DNA of 64,000 bases from Boswellia sacra (lineage: Eukaryota > Streptophyta > Magnoliopsida > Sapindales > Burseraceae), in contig SNVD02014754.1 of assembly GCA_013180625.2 (NCBI GenBank), positions 496,001 to 560,000 on the forward strand, read 5' to 3'. Below are positions 23,934 through 36,344 of the stretch, one piece after another (positions within the stretch are counted from its first letter, which is position 1; each line of letters opens with the position of its first letter). The translations under genes and the position numbers were made by a program. The notes beneath the pieces were generated by a model, which worked only from the letters and a program-made list of their open reading frames with translations, was not told the DNA's origin and ran no database searches.

Positions 23934-25207
23934 AGGGATAAATCCAATTTGCCCCTTAAAGTTAAGTTCTTAATCAGGACCTAAGTTTTTAAAAATTTCA
24001 ATTTGCCCTTCAAATTCATTAACAACGTCAATTTAAACGGAATTATGACATTTGACAGCTGCTTGATGATAGCAGTCAAGCAATAGGCGAATATACCCTC
24101 CTATAAAAATCTAAATAATAAGAAAATAACTACAAATGAAACTAGCAGGCGCAGCCGTGCCCGTGTGTCAACTTCTTCACATTCCTATTCCAAAAACCAA
24201 AAATTAAAATCAATTAGAAAATACTCCAGCAACAAGCTTGAATGTTTTTTTTTTTTTTTAACTTTTTTCGCTCTTGGCATTTTCAATTTATGTGGCTATG
24301 CAGTACAACTTTCTTTAGAACCCAACAGAAACAAATTCAGAACCAACGGAAACAAAAAAAAAAAAAAAAATCACTTTGTTTTTTTTTGAAGCCTCTCAAA
24401 CGATTGAAGCCAAGTCCCAAACAAACCAAAACAAACACGTCATAAAACCTGAATGAACCAGAATAGAATCTATATGGAAATAGTTTGGAGTGACGGCACA
24501 TAAAGTTCATAGATCCATGACAACAAACACTTCTTGGCGAGCTGACGTCCACGACACAACCACCACACAGCCAACCTGACCACCAGCACAAGCCCGCGTG
24601 CAACTGACAGCCACCCCAACACAACTACAAAAACCAATTAACGAACACCACCAACGGTCAACCACCCCACTACCACCAAATCCACCCCAACACAGCCATG
24701 ACTAACCACCCAAACCACCTATTAGCCTTCACACAACAACCAACTAAACACCATAACACCAAATCTCATGGGGGAAGGGCTGTCGTTTGAGGGGAGGAAA
24801 GTGAGGTGAGGGAGTTATCGACGAGGAGAGTGGAATCTTGGCGCTCTGAGGGAGGGATTGGAGGGAGGTGGGGCTGAGGGAGAGGGAAGAGAGGTGCAAC
24901 TGGAGGAGGAAAGAGGGAGAATTGGCTGGAGGAAGCGAAGGCGGCATCAGTGTGTGGGAGAAGATAGAGAGAGTGAAGAGAGAGGAGGTGTTCAAATTCG
25001 TTTTAGGGCTAAATATTTTAATTTTTATTTAATAACTTATAATTATTTTATTTAGTTTTACTGTGTTATGTTTAAATGATTACCGTTTTGCTCTTCAACC
25101 GTTTAAGTTAACGTTCAATGGGAACTCAAGGGGCAAATTGAAAATTTCGAATATTGAGGTTTCTTTTTAAACGTAATCTCAGGGGGACACACAAAATTCT
25201 TATCCCT
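23934..25207. mobile_element. Terminal-inverted-repeat element, ~1.27 kb, non-autonomous
   Basis: The left end AGGGATAAATCC, with ttcaatttgccc and tcaatttaaacgg further in (23934-24045), is mirrored at the right end, which in reverse complement starts AGGGATAAGAAT and contains ttcaatttgcccc and aacttaaacgg (25090-25207). The inverted arms run over 100 bp with mismatches and indels. The interior has oligo-T and oligo-A runs and a GA-rich block (24775-24990). No transposase is present. The arms suggest a Mutator-like or other MITE. No clean target duplication was found. Confidence 0.65.
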
Positions 25208-25244
25208 TCCATATATCTGTTACAACACGAAAAACTTCAAATGT

Positions 25245-26280
25245 TGACTCAAAATTAAGGGGCCTCGTTGATATATAACTCATTTCCTAAAAAAACTTTG
25301 CAATTACCCTTTTAAAATTTCTCAATGTCCTTTCCTACTTAGTTGTTTCCTTTCTTCACCCCCTCCATCCTAACAACCATTCCTCAATAACTCTCCCTCA
25401 CATGACTCCCATTACCAATCGTTTTTACTCACGTTATACGAAAATGACGAAAGAGCAAGTGATAATTGTTTAATTCATCAAAGAAAGTAATTATATGGAT
25501 TTTTTTTAGTTGACATGGTCAAAATCTAGGGCTTGTATGACTATGAATGGGTAAAATCAAAATGTTGAGAAATTTTTTTTTTTTTTTTGGTGGATGGGAT
25601 GTGTTTTATGGTGTTGAGTAATGATTTTGAAGCTTGTGGTTATCAAAATAGCAGTTTTTGGTTCAATAGAGGAAGGTTGCAAATGACTACTGTTGATTAC
25701 GACTCGTCTATGTTCAAACTCAACATTGGTCAAATGGAATTGAAAGATTGTCTAGTTCCAATTACATGAAATCGAACACATGATTGCTGTGTTCCTTGAA
25801 CTGACACTCGATGCGCCTTTATCGAGTCTCGTCAATCATGCTAATTCAACAAAAGCTAACAACTATTAATAACTTCATCTACTATCAAATTGTGATCATA
25901 AACTACTCGGCATTTGACACTGACGAAAAACTTTGTCAAGTCATCTTTCTCAACAAAAAGTCTATATTTCACTTAAAAATGATTTTTTTTTCAATCAAAA
26001 CTACTCAAATCACTTCAATGTCACTCAATTCATTCTTTCTAAGGTGAAACAACAAAATATAGTTGTGTATAAAAGAGCATTTTCACAAAAATGAAGAAGA
26101 AAGAAAGAAAAAATAGGGTGTACAGCCTTATTTAATAAAGAAGGGTATCAAGGTTATCTCCCAGCCAATCAGGTTATTGCATCAAAATTTTTAGAGTGGA
26201 ATATGTTTCAATGAGGCCCCTAAATTTAGGTACAAATATGAATTTTCCCCTTCAACACTTGGAATAATCAATAGTTTGGA
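25245..26280. mobile_element. Second inverted-repeat element, ~1 kb, non-autonomous
   Basis: Left arm ttaaggggcctcgttgatat, then ctaaaaaaactttgcaattacc (about 25250-25310). In reverse complement the right arm reads ttaggggcctcattgaaaca, then ctaaaaattttgatgcaataacc (about 26165-26235). The arms are clearly related but diverged. The interior has no recognisable protein. It lies end to end with the preceding element. Ends are approximate. Confidence 0.55.
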
Positions 26281-26394
26281 ATTGCTAAAACATACAGCAT
26301 CCGTAGCCAAGGGCCCAAACTCCAAGGACGGCGCACAGCATAATAAACCAGCATTTAGTTAAATTAATCAGACTCGGCTAAACTGTTAACATTC

Positions 26395-29324
26395 TCAGTC
26401 GGGAAGTATTTGCTCACTGTCTGCATCCGCTTCTGTCTCAACCTTGGGTTTTGATAGTGCTTGGCCTGCTCCAGGGGCCGGCTTCTTCTTAATCCCACTT
26501 ACAATGTCATCAATCCTCAGAAGCATGCAAGCCGCTTCAATTGCCGTTTTGAAGGTTTGTGCTTTCACATTGTAGGAATCCCAAATCTGAGAGAGTAAAA
26601 TAATAAATCTGTAAGACATAGTAATATCCCACAGCATCCAATCATAAATCTTGGTTCAAACCCTTTGTTACCAGGTAAGAGATACCTCCCCATTTATTAC
26701 GGTCGAAAAGATTAAAAAAATATCAAGACTTGTCAGAACAACAGAATTACACCAAAAACATGAGAGAGAATGAGATAACAGTACGATCATACCTTTCGCT
26801 CTTTCATGTCAGTAATTGCACCTGTGTTTCCATCTATGCCGATCCATGCATTTTCACCATTTGCATGCTACATTAATAATAGTTGAGAGCAACAAACAGG
26901 GATTAGTGTATGAAACTTTTTAATTAACAAAAATTTATAGAAACAAATTTAAAGGGGAGGCAACCCTGGCATAGAATGACAGAAGAAATAAGAGCACCAC
27001 ACAGAAGACAGTTCCAAAATAAAAAATATAGATCGATCCGCATTAAGGTATAGGTTTATGGAAGAGAGAGAAGTTAAATAAAAAATATACAACCACAATA
27101 CACAATATTCATGCCTTTCCTTGCAGGGCAGTCATGGTCCGAATCACATTAATCCCACAATTCTGAGCCAAGGTTCGTGGTATAGCCTCAAAAGCAATTG
27201 CAGCAGCTTCATAAGGCCACTGTTCCTCAATCAACCACATAAGTATTAAATTTAAAAAAATAAAAATAAAAAAGGATCACATGAATGAAACTACACCTTC
27301 GGAATTTCACCTCCCATACTTTATGTAACTTAGAGAGAAGCTTTATCTACATCTCCAAATCACTTGAAAAATTTGCTGACAAGTGAGCTAAGTGAAGCAT
27401 TAAAGTAAACTGTCACCTTTTCAATTCCTTCAACTGATGAACTCTTTTCTTTCAAAGTGGCTGACACTGTTAACTCTGTAGCCCCACCACCAGGAACAAG
27501 TTTTGGATTCTTGATTATGTTTCTCGCCACAGACATAGCATCCTGAAATAGGACCAACCTTCAGAAAAAGATGTTCTCCAGAGAGCATAATTTGAATATC
27601 AGAGAACTCATACCTGCAGATTTCTTTCCACTTCATTCAGGAGATCCTTACTGGCACCTCTTAAAAGAACAGTACAAGCTTTTGGATCCTTGCAATCTAC
27701 GATGAAGGCAAAGAACTCATCCCCAATTTTCTTAACCTCAAATAGTCCAGCTCCAGTACCAACATCAGAGTCCTGCAATTCATCTGGTCTGTTCACAATA
27801 ACAGCACCACATGCTTTGGCAATTCTGTTATTGTCTGTCTTCCTCAACCTCCTGATTGCAGTTACACCAGCCTTGCTCAGATAATGGCAAGCTAGATCGC
27901 TTAGCCCCTTTTCTGTAATTACCAAGTCTGGTTTAAATTTCAGTATCTGCATGCAGAGGCTTTCAATATATTCCTCTTCCATTTTCAAGAGGACTCCCCA
28001 GTCTTCTTCCTTAACCAATTCAGCATTTGTCTGGTTCTCTCCTTTCTTATACTCGAGGGGACAATCACGAAGTATAATACGAGGATTGACAATCTTTCTT
28101 CTCATTTTTCCAGGGGCAACAACATCTTTGTTGAACATAACTCCTTTAAGGACCCTAGAATCTTCCAACTCACCACCAGGGACCTTCTCAACTTTAATGT
28201 ACTTTTTAATATCCACTTCTCTCGACCCTTGGCCAAGATCAACACCAACCGTTGTGGTCGCATCGATTGCTAAATCCTTAGTTAAACAAAGATATCAAAA
28301 CATGTAACAATTAGCTACCAATGAATATTATAGAAGGAGTTCAAGAAAACTGATTAAACATTCCTTGTCTTCCCTCACATTCGTCATGCAAGATTTTGCT
28401 AAAAGCACTAAAGTAGAATAATACAGTTTGAAATTTTGCGCATTTGCATATGCAAGTAGAACAAACATGTAACCAAAGAAATGACATATGCAACCATAAC
28501 TGAAAAATACAAAGGACAGCAAGAAAGATCCCAGCAAGTTGTTCTATTCAAGCAAAGAAAATATGAGATATATGTGATATAATGCCACTTGAAGCAAGAA
28601 AGATACTAGGAGCATTACTGACATGAAATTTTATTGAAAACTAATTTGGAAGATTCTAAGTATGGTAGTAAGCAGAAGGCTGGAAGGCAAGGGCAGGTAA
28701 GGACCATGGCCCTTGCAAATTCCCACCAGCCCTTGTTTAACCCATATGTAGTCAATGGGATATAATTTAAAAAGCACACTTTCTCTTGATATATACTATA
28801 GTCTTAATCCAAGTCAGATTATTCTACAACTCCACTAATCTTGTAGTAAGACATAGTGGGATATCAGAAAAGGAAACAAGTATGCCGACATCACACATTT
28901 TCGGAAATTAGATACTCACAGCAATTAAATCCACAAATTGACTGGTAAACTTTGTGCCAATGCAGCTCTTAACCAGCCCCAACATTGTTGCACCTGCCAT
29001 GTAAATAGACGCTCTTACATCATAAATATGAGCCAACAATTTTAAACTCATTCCTATGGCCTCATTAAATCACTATTGCTTCTTCATATGTGAATTCTGA
29101 CAGTATACAAAAATCCACATGTTCATTCTCAAGCTCTTGTATTCATATTCAATAAAACATACATACAAAATTACATGGATTTAAATGCTAAGAAGACAAA
29201 TTGAAGAAGATCAAAATTCGAGAAACTTACGATCCTTAGTATCAATGGGCATTGCAATTTTATCAAGCACAGCAATGGCATCTTCCAAGGCCTTATTGTA
29301 GGCTGCAAGTAAAATTTAAAAATA

Positions 29325-29382
<58 letters not shown>

Positions 29383-30708
29383 ACAATAATAATAACATTA
29401 AAAATAATTTGCAGGCTCCATAGTCATCTTTTGAACTGCCTACGGCACTAGCAGCATTACCTCGGCAGATGACTGTGGGATGATAATTTTTGTCAATGAA
29501 ATCTTCAGCAACATGAAGCATCTCACCAGCTACAAGTTTGCTCAAATAATCAATGAAAGAAATCACATTAGCATTTTGCCATTTAACTACACAGCTAACA
29601 AGGTATACACTCCACAACATCAATTAGGATACAAAAGTATAACCCATGAAATCAAGTCAACATTGTAAAAAATATGCATGAAAAAAGTGACAGCAGCACC
29701 CTAGCTGAAACAATAACTTATTTTACATCAAACTTACAGTCCTTGATTAAAAGATTAATTTAATGATCTACCGAGAGCAAAAACAGTTTATCAAATTGTG
29801 GCATAAGTATCCCTTAGATCTTACCAAGGACTATAACAGAAGTTGTACCATCCCCTACTTCTTCATCTTGCGTGCGGCTTAATTCAATCATTGACTGCCA
29901 TCCATCCACAAACATTACATCTTAGAAGAAAAAGCGAAATGGCAATAAAGATCAGAATGCCAAACAAAAATCAAGGTTGATTGAAGGAAAAAAAAAAAAA
30001 AAAAAGAGTTGCAACTACAAAAACAAGGGCAATAGACTCGCATAGAAAACATAGTAAGTACAATTTTAAAAAGACAAACAAAAAAGAGTAAAATAATGCC
30101 TTAGCTGCTGGGTGTGCAAGATCAAGCTCACGAAGAATAGCATTCCCATCATTAGTAACTACAATTCCTGTTAACCAGAAAAGAAATAACTTTAGTCATA
30201 TGTGAGGCACTTAAAATCTTTTGAAAATATTGTTAAATGGAAATATGTTTCTGAGTAACATATGGTTCCTAAAAAGGAACAGAAATGTTACCTCCACTAG
30301 CATCGAGCAGCATCTTTAGCATGGAGCGGGGACCCAAGGTGGTACGAATTATGTCAGCAACAGCCTGTTAAGTAACATGCAGATATTCAAAAGATCGAAC
30401 AAGTCAGATAGAAAGCAAACAAATAGAATCCAAGATGAAGAACACAGAAGGGGTAGTGAGCTTCATAAATGGTAAACAAGAGTCAAATGACCTAACTAAT
30501 CAAAAAAGAGTTGAAGGAAATAGTATGTACCTTTGAAGCCTGTATATTAGCATGGTGAACCTTAGTTCCGGACTCGCGTTTTAGCGAATCTCCTGCTCAT
30601 TCAAACAAAAAAAAATTAATAAAAATACACATCAACAGATCAAAAACACAGGAAAGAGTGAAGAGCAGAAAGAAGAAACTTACTGAGAACGAGAACGGGT
30701 GCGTGCAT
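26395..30708 (-). CDS. CCT3: T-complex protein 1 subunit gamma (CCT3), 13 exons
   Basis: Gamma subunit of the cytosolic CCT/TRiC chaperonin, which folds actin, tubulin and other clients using ATP. Exons: 30708-30684, 30592-30531, 30364-30292, 30167-30100, 29894-29825, 29529-29461, 29302-29231, 28993-28920, 28276-27614, 27542-27417, 27219-27115, 26867-26793, 26586-26395. The phases close to 557 residues, against about 555 in Arabidopsis. Landmarks: start MHAPVLVL, LGPRSMLKML in the equatorial domain, the ATPase motif GDGTT at 90-94, an apical domain mostly in the long exon (KPDLVITEKGLSDLA), GGGATE at 410-415, and the C-terminus EQILPD. Eleven introns are GT-AG. The introns after 30100 and 27115 begin GC. 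One unusual residue in the long exon is Arg in IILRDCPLEY, where I recall relatives having Leu. Looks functional. Confidence 0.96.
29328..29379. repeat. (AT)n microsatellite in a CCT3 intron
   Basis: An uninterrupted AT dinucleotide run of about 50 bp in the 158-bp intron between the exons ending at 29461 and starting at 29302. Length is likely to vary between individuals. Confidence 0.95.
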
Positions 30709-31092
30709 TCTTACGGCTTTAACTTTACCTTTACTCGCAAGGGGATCTCTCACTCTTCTTTCGGAAGCCTACTGGAAAACCGTGGAAACAGTTTTATACT
30801 TTCTTACGTACACCCGACCGAAATGTTTCGATCCTTTTATTTTAATTAAAAAAGAAAGTTCAAAGAGGGCAACGCTGACCCCCAAGGTTTGAGAAATAAC
30901 ACTGAACCACCTAATTCCAACGCCTGAAATTAGAATTGAAACTTAACAGCAAGAGGGCATAAAAGTCATTATATATTTATTTTACAGATAATTGCGTCAA
31001 AATTCTTAAATCCCAAATAAAACTTAGAGAGTGCGTTTACTGGTTTGGACCAGATTGAATTGAGATTGGAACGAGGTTGAGACTTGATTAGA

Positions 31093-31440
31093 TTATATTA
31101 TTAGATAATATAATATTATCTAATATTTAGAATAATATGGGATTAGATTATATAATATTGTCTAATATTTAGTACAATATGAGACTAGATAATTAACATA
31201 GATGATAGTTTTTTAAAAATAAACTAATTTAATTTTTATTCAATCAAAATTAAATATTTGTTATTAGACTAGATTAGATAATATAATATTATCCTATATT
31301 TAGGATAATATGGGATTGGACTATATAATATTGTCTAATGTTTAGTACAATATGGACGGGATAATTAAAATAGATGACAGATTTTTAAAAATAAACTAAT
31401 TTAATTTTTATTCAATAAAAATTAAATATTTGTTGATATT
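31093..31440. repeat. Two-copy tandem duplication, period about 173 bp
   Basis: The segment containing ataatatgggatt at 31135 and tttagtacaatatg near 31170 recurs at 31308 and near 31345, followed in both copies by aaaataaactaatttaattt. The copies differ by scattered substitutions. Confidence 0.75.
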
Positions 31441-31984
31441 TCTATATAAATAATAGTATAGATTATAAATTATATTAAAATTAATTATTATATAAATTTA
31501 AATATAATTAAATATTATAATTTATTAACAATTGGTATTTAAGTATTATTAGATTATATCTATTTCATATTATTAATTTAATATTTATTTTTATATTCAT
31601 ATTATTAATATTCCATCAGTTTTATAAGTAAACAATCAAGCTAATTTTATTAAATATTTAAATATAATTAAAAATTATTACATTATATTATATTTATCAT
31701 TTAATTTAATTTTAATTTTAATTAAAAATAAAAAAATGTTGTCTTAACTTGGGATTATAAGTCCCATGCTCCAAGGTAGGGCTGATAGTCCCAATGTAGT
31801 AGATATTAAATGTAAAATAGATTGAAAAATATGTAACATAAAAAAACAAGATTTGCTTACCCGAAGCTTGCATAATCCAAACAATGATAGTGCGAGTCTA
31901 ATTGCAATTCAACCACTAGTTATAGTTAATTTTGGAAAAATTAAAAATAACCCCAGGGCAAGTTAAGAATTTGTCAATTTTTTA

Positions 31985-32175
31985 AATGCAGTATTAGACG
32001 ACATATAGGAAAATTGACACTAGATAATAAACATAGACACTCAACAATAGCATTTGATATCTGATAATAAGCATTGAACATCTGATAACAGATATCCAAT
32101 ATTGGACAATAGATATTTGACACTCCATGATAGACCTCTATATTCGACAATAAATTTTCGACACTCAACAAGATC
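31985..32175. repeat. Degenerate minisatellite, unit about 20-25 bp
   Basis: Repeated variants of a phrase like gataataaacattgacactc, gataataagcattgaacatc and gacaatagatatttgacactc follow one another with drift. The copy number is about seven or eight. Confidence 0.55.
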
Positions 32176-33257
32176 AAGTATGATGAGCTTCCACTTCAAC
32201 ATTTCTCATTCTTAATAAAAACTAGTCATTTTTCAAATAGTTTCACTGATTTTTCAAGTAATTTTGCATACTACACACGCTTTTAACATTAAAAAAATTA
32301 CAAACTCAAAAGTTAGGGTAATTTCTCAAGCAAAGAGGTCATGGCACAAAAATATAGAGACATATCCATTTTTCAAGTAGACCCTCTAATTTGGGTTCAT
32401 TTTGATAATTCTCGTTTGTACAAGAGGACAAGAAAATTTATTGTATTTATTTGATAAAATAATTAATTAATTTAAATAATTTTTTTGAGTTAATATACTT
32501 ACCACCCCTAGGATTTCATAAAATATCATTTAATCGTAACTTTTTAAAATCTCATGAGTGACTGCCCCTAATTTTTATCAGTTATCTCGCCAACAATTTC
32601 TGTCAGTCAAAAGTATTTTAACTTAACTATGATAGCAAATTTACTAATTTACCCATAATAAAAAAATAAAAAATTTAACTTAAATCTATCTTCCCCTCTC
32701 TCTAACCACTTCTCAGTTGCCTCAAAATCAAAATTCAATATAATGAGAAGTCTTTAGCTTCAAGTTTCTAGAAAACTTTAGGTTCGGGTTCCCCTATTTG
32801 AAGAGTTGAGTGAAGATAATGAAGTGGCAGTCGACATCATTAGCTCGTATTTATGTTGCTGAATCAGGAAATTGAAGTCAAAGTTTCAAAGTCTTTGGAA
32901 GAGAGCAATGGAATTTCTGCTAATGAAATAAACGAGTCTCCAAGATGATTGAGGAAGCAATTTTCTGATGAGGTTAATGGGGTTTCTTTGGTTGTTATAG
33001 GGTGGTATTGAAGGGGATTGAAGAAATAACAGTTTAGCTAGCCCTCTTGGAAGAATGGTTTGGTTCCAGATGTGGTATCAAATACAATAGAAAGGAATTG
33101 CCAACTTTTGAATTGGGTTTGGAAAATAGATTTTGAGTTGTGATAGAATTAAATTTATCTGGTGATATGATTTTGAGTCAACGTTGAATTTTAAGAATGA
33201 TTGTTCAAATAATCTGATTAAAATTTTTATTTTTTTGTTTGCAAGTATTTTTAATAT

Positions 33258-33645
33258 TGGGCTAATATCATATACTAATCATAAGATTTGGTATGATATT
33301 ATTTAGAATAATAGTTTTGTATTTGTATTATTTTTATCTTTAAGATTTATGTATTTGTATCATCTAGATTCGATTGATTAATTCTTTTATTTTTTTACAA
33401 ATTAAATTATAATTAAATAATTATTTATAAAAAAATGAAATCAATGTTGTCTATACTTATTGAATATCTAGGTTTAATTAAAAAATATATCGTTATTCAT
33501 TTGTTAAAAAATATACGAAATTAGTCAATTAAATTTATATAATACAAATACGTAAATTTTAAGGTTTGAAATAATATAAATATAAAATTACGTTTTTAAA
33601 TAATGTTATATCAAATCTCAGGTAGTGTAAAATATTATCTTTTTT
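33258..33645. mobile_element. MITE-like inverted-repeat element, ~390 bp
   Basis: The left arm contains ataagatttggtatgatatta and gtatttgtatta (33262-33370). The right arm read backwards contains gagatttgatataacatta and gtatttgtatta (33480-33640). The arms are over 100 bp long and diverged. There is no coding content. Confidence 0.6.
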
Positions 33646-34437
33646 AATATTATTCTTTTATTAAGTCTTAATTTTTATTATATTCATAAAATTAAGAATA
33701 AATTAAAAGACACATTTACCCTTTCATTGTCAGTCAATTCTACCGAATTTAGTAGCTAAGGGGCTAAGTGATGGGTTTATTAAAACTTATCCTCTAATTT
33801 ATTTGTTGCTGCAAGATAAATTTGTCAATACTTAATCGTGCACTTCTGATATGTCAGTCATCTAATTTATTCAACGAAAGTCCGGGGTTAATTGTAAATT
33901 CGGAAACCATGGTGGCTAGAAGCATAACTAGGACGGAATGACCTAGACAATTTAGGAGTATATACGGATCAATTTGGGTCGGCTTTTGCCAAATCGACTC
34001 AACCCAATGACATATCAGGTTTGAAAAATTGAATCGTCTTCAAATTTTTATAAGTGTTGATCCGATATAAACCCGTCTACTTCGGATTGGATCGGATTTA
34101 TCTGACTGTCGGGTTAGTTTCTTTTTTTTTTCAAAAGAAAAAATCTAATGCCCACATACATAGTTTATATGTAGTTTACGGATATTTTTCAATTGTAGTG
34201 AAAAATTGTTTGATTATAATTTTTGTTTTATTATAATGCTTTGAAAATTAACAAATTTTATTATAGTCATGACAGATTAAATAAACACGTTGCTGCAAGT
34301 TATTGATTTTCAACAACCTACCAAGTATTATTGATGAAGAAATATATACAAATAATAATAAAATATGAATATGCAAAAATTAACAAAATAAAAATTAATA
34401 ATTATATAATTTCAAAAATTAATACATAAAAATTAAA

Positions 34438-35596
34438 GGGTTATTAACAATTTATCTTGAGGTAAGTGAAAATACAAATTATCCATTGTAAGATTTGAAA
34501 TTATAAATTACCCCATGATTTTTGAATTCTACCATTAACTTAAACGGAGTAGAGATATTATTGAAAATCAAACTTGTACGATACAAATAAGAAAAATTAA
34601 CAATTTATCCCCTTAGATTAAGCGAAAAAAAAAAATCCCTCTCTCGAGGATAAAAATAATTAAAAAATAAGGATGAAAATAATAATAATAATTAAAAATA
34701 TTTAACACTTTGTTAAATAAATAATAAAAAATATATTTGAATCAAATTGAACTTATCCCTTAATCCGAGCTTTAATTAACAAACCAAAATTGGATAGCGA
34801 CGAGTTCTGATAGACGAAAGAGAGGAGAAATTGATGACGGGAGTAATTTCACAAATGAAGAGAAGAAAACGACGATTGTAGAGGTGTCAATTCATTTCAT
34901 GTGTGTCGACTTATTTAATTGTTCTTGTAGAGACATGAAACACAAATTCGACACGATTATTAAATGTATCGTTTACATATTGTAATCGTGTCATATTTAA
35001 TTAACATAATTATTTAACCTAATTGTACATAATATATCATATTCCATATATTTATATCAATTAAAATTATTATTAAAATATAATAATTATTAGTATTAAA
35101 AATTATTAAAATCATTATAATTTATTGTATAATAAAAAAATTTTAGTTTTATAATATATATATTATAAGTAGTTAGAGAAGGAAGGGGAGAAAGAAAAAA
35201 ATGTAAAGATATTTAAATAATTTTAAAAAAATAAATAAAAATATTTGTATTTATATAAAAATATTTTAATCGAATAACATATATTATACTCTCTCTCATT
35301 TTTTTTATTTAATTTAATATCAAAATTTAAAAATAAAAAAATAATTTATAATTTTAAAATATACAGAAAAAACTTATATTTTTTCTTAATCTCATAATTT
35401 TAAAAGATAAATTATTAATATTAAATAAAGAATATAAAGTTATTTTAATAAAATTATGAATTATTTTTTTCCTCTCCTCTTTGTTTGTTTAACTTAATGA
35501 GAGAATTAAAAAATGAGAAGATAATTTATAATTTCAAATCATTCAGAAATAATTTATATTTTTACTTGACCTTAACAGATAAATTGTTAATAACCC
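34438..35596. mobile_element. Mutator-like TIR element with perfect 9-bp TSD
   Basis: Begins GGGTTATTAACAATTTATC and ends with its inverted copy GATAAATTGTTAATAACCC. The arms remain recognisable for about 100 bp (gatttgaaattataaatta in both). Flanks are AAAATTAAA at 34429-34437 and 35597-35605, a perfect 9-bp duplication diagnostic of the Mutator superfamily. Inside, a second, weaker pair of similar repeats (about 34602 and 35430) suggests a related element within it. 1159 bp, no transposase. Confidence 0.82.
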
Positions 35597-35639
35597 AAAA
35601 TTAAAACAGAAATTACATTACAGATTTGCCTATGTGAGG

Positions 35640-36045
35640 CGTGTTGGCCATAGCAGTTAGAAGGCTTGATGAGGCGCGTCGACTGTAGAGGGTTGAAGCG
35701 TGGAGGGTCTATCGGCCTGACGAGGTCAGATGGTCGTGGAGGTGGAGGGTTTGGCGAGGCGAGATGATCGTTGTCGAGAGCCTTGCGAGGAGGGACGGCG
35801 ATCAAGAAGAGTGTGGACGACGGACTGCTGGGGTTGGACGACAAGAGGAGGCGGAGCTAGAAGGGGTTGGATAGGAGGTTGAGCGAGAAGGGGCTGGAGA
35901 AGAGGCGACGTAGGAACAGGCCGGAAAGAAGGCGACGCGAGAAGAGGCTGGAAAGGAGGTGGCAAATTAAGGGTTGGAGATTGGAGAGGAGACAACACGG
36001 GAAGAGGGTGGAGAGGCGGCGACGTGAGAAGTGTCTTTAATGTTT
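35640..36045. repeat. GC-rich purine-biased degenerate repeat block
   Basis: The + strand is rich in G and A, with loose repeats of agaaggggctggagaagagg and ggcgacgtgag at roughly 30-bp spacing (35840-36045). Proline-rich open frames occur on the minus strand but look like a by-product of composition. It stands out sharply from the AT-rich surroundings. Confidence 0.6.
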
Positions 36046-36344
36046 ACTGATTCAGGGTTCAACGATTAGGAGAGAAAATTGTTTTAATCATGCGGTTAAG
36101 TGTGGTCAAATGTAGAATAAATAAGGTATATTATCCAGTAATTAAATGATGTGTGTTTTTTTTTTTTTTAATACATCATCGAGTCTGATTAATATAGATT
36201 TTTAATATAAAATTTGATTAAAACTCGAAACTGATAAAACTCGATCAGATCAACTCGATTTTGAATTTTATAATATAATTATCTTATCAAAATCTGTATA
36301 GATCACGTTAACTCGATTGGGTCAAATTTTAATGTACACCCTTA

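Larger units (their letters stand above)
30709..33950. other. Repeat-rich intergenic spacer upstream of CCT3
   Basis: 30709-30850 should carry the CCT3 5' UTR and promoter. Beyond that there is AT-rich sequence with tandem duplications and MITE-like units listed separately. 32,760-33,190 is less AT-rich and contains a broken open stretch (SKSLEESNGISANEINESP near 32,889-32,945) that could be a captured gene fragment. I do not recognise it. No intact gene is seen. Confidence 0.5.
33951..36344. mobile_element. Non-autonomous hAT-like element, ~2.4 kb
   Basis: The left end TTTAGGAGTATATAC and the right end (reverse complement TAAGGGTGTACATTA) are followed inward by gggtcgg, cgactcaaccc and cgattgggtc words, like the subterminal repeats of the complete hAT at 50.7 kb. 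Flanks CTAGACAA and TTAGACAT share 6 of 8 bases, as expected for a decayed 8-bp duplication. No transposase is present. The interior is taken up by a nested Mutator-like element and a GC-rich block. Both TIR and duplication have drifted, so the call is moderate. Confidence 0.55.

Noticed and set aside
24744..25055. Low-complexity open frames on both strands
   Set aside because: They sit in a GA-rich block inside a non-coding inverted-repeat element. The composition explains the Ser/Pro and Glu/Gly runs.
31985..32175. A CRISPR-like array
   Set aside because: The units drift and have no conserved repeat with unique spacers. This is a decayed minisatellite in plant DNA.
35587..35998. Proline-rich minus-strand open frames (85 and 90 codons)
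   Set aside because: They arise from the purine-biased degenerate repeat. Overlapping frames are both proline/serine-rich, as expected from composition and not from selection.
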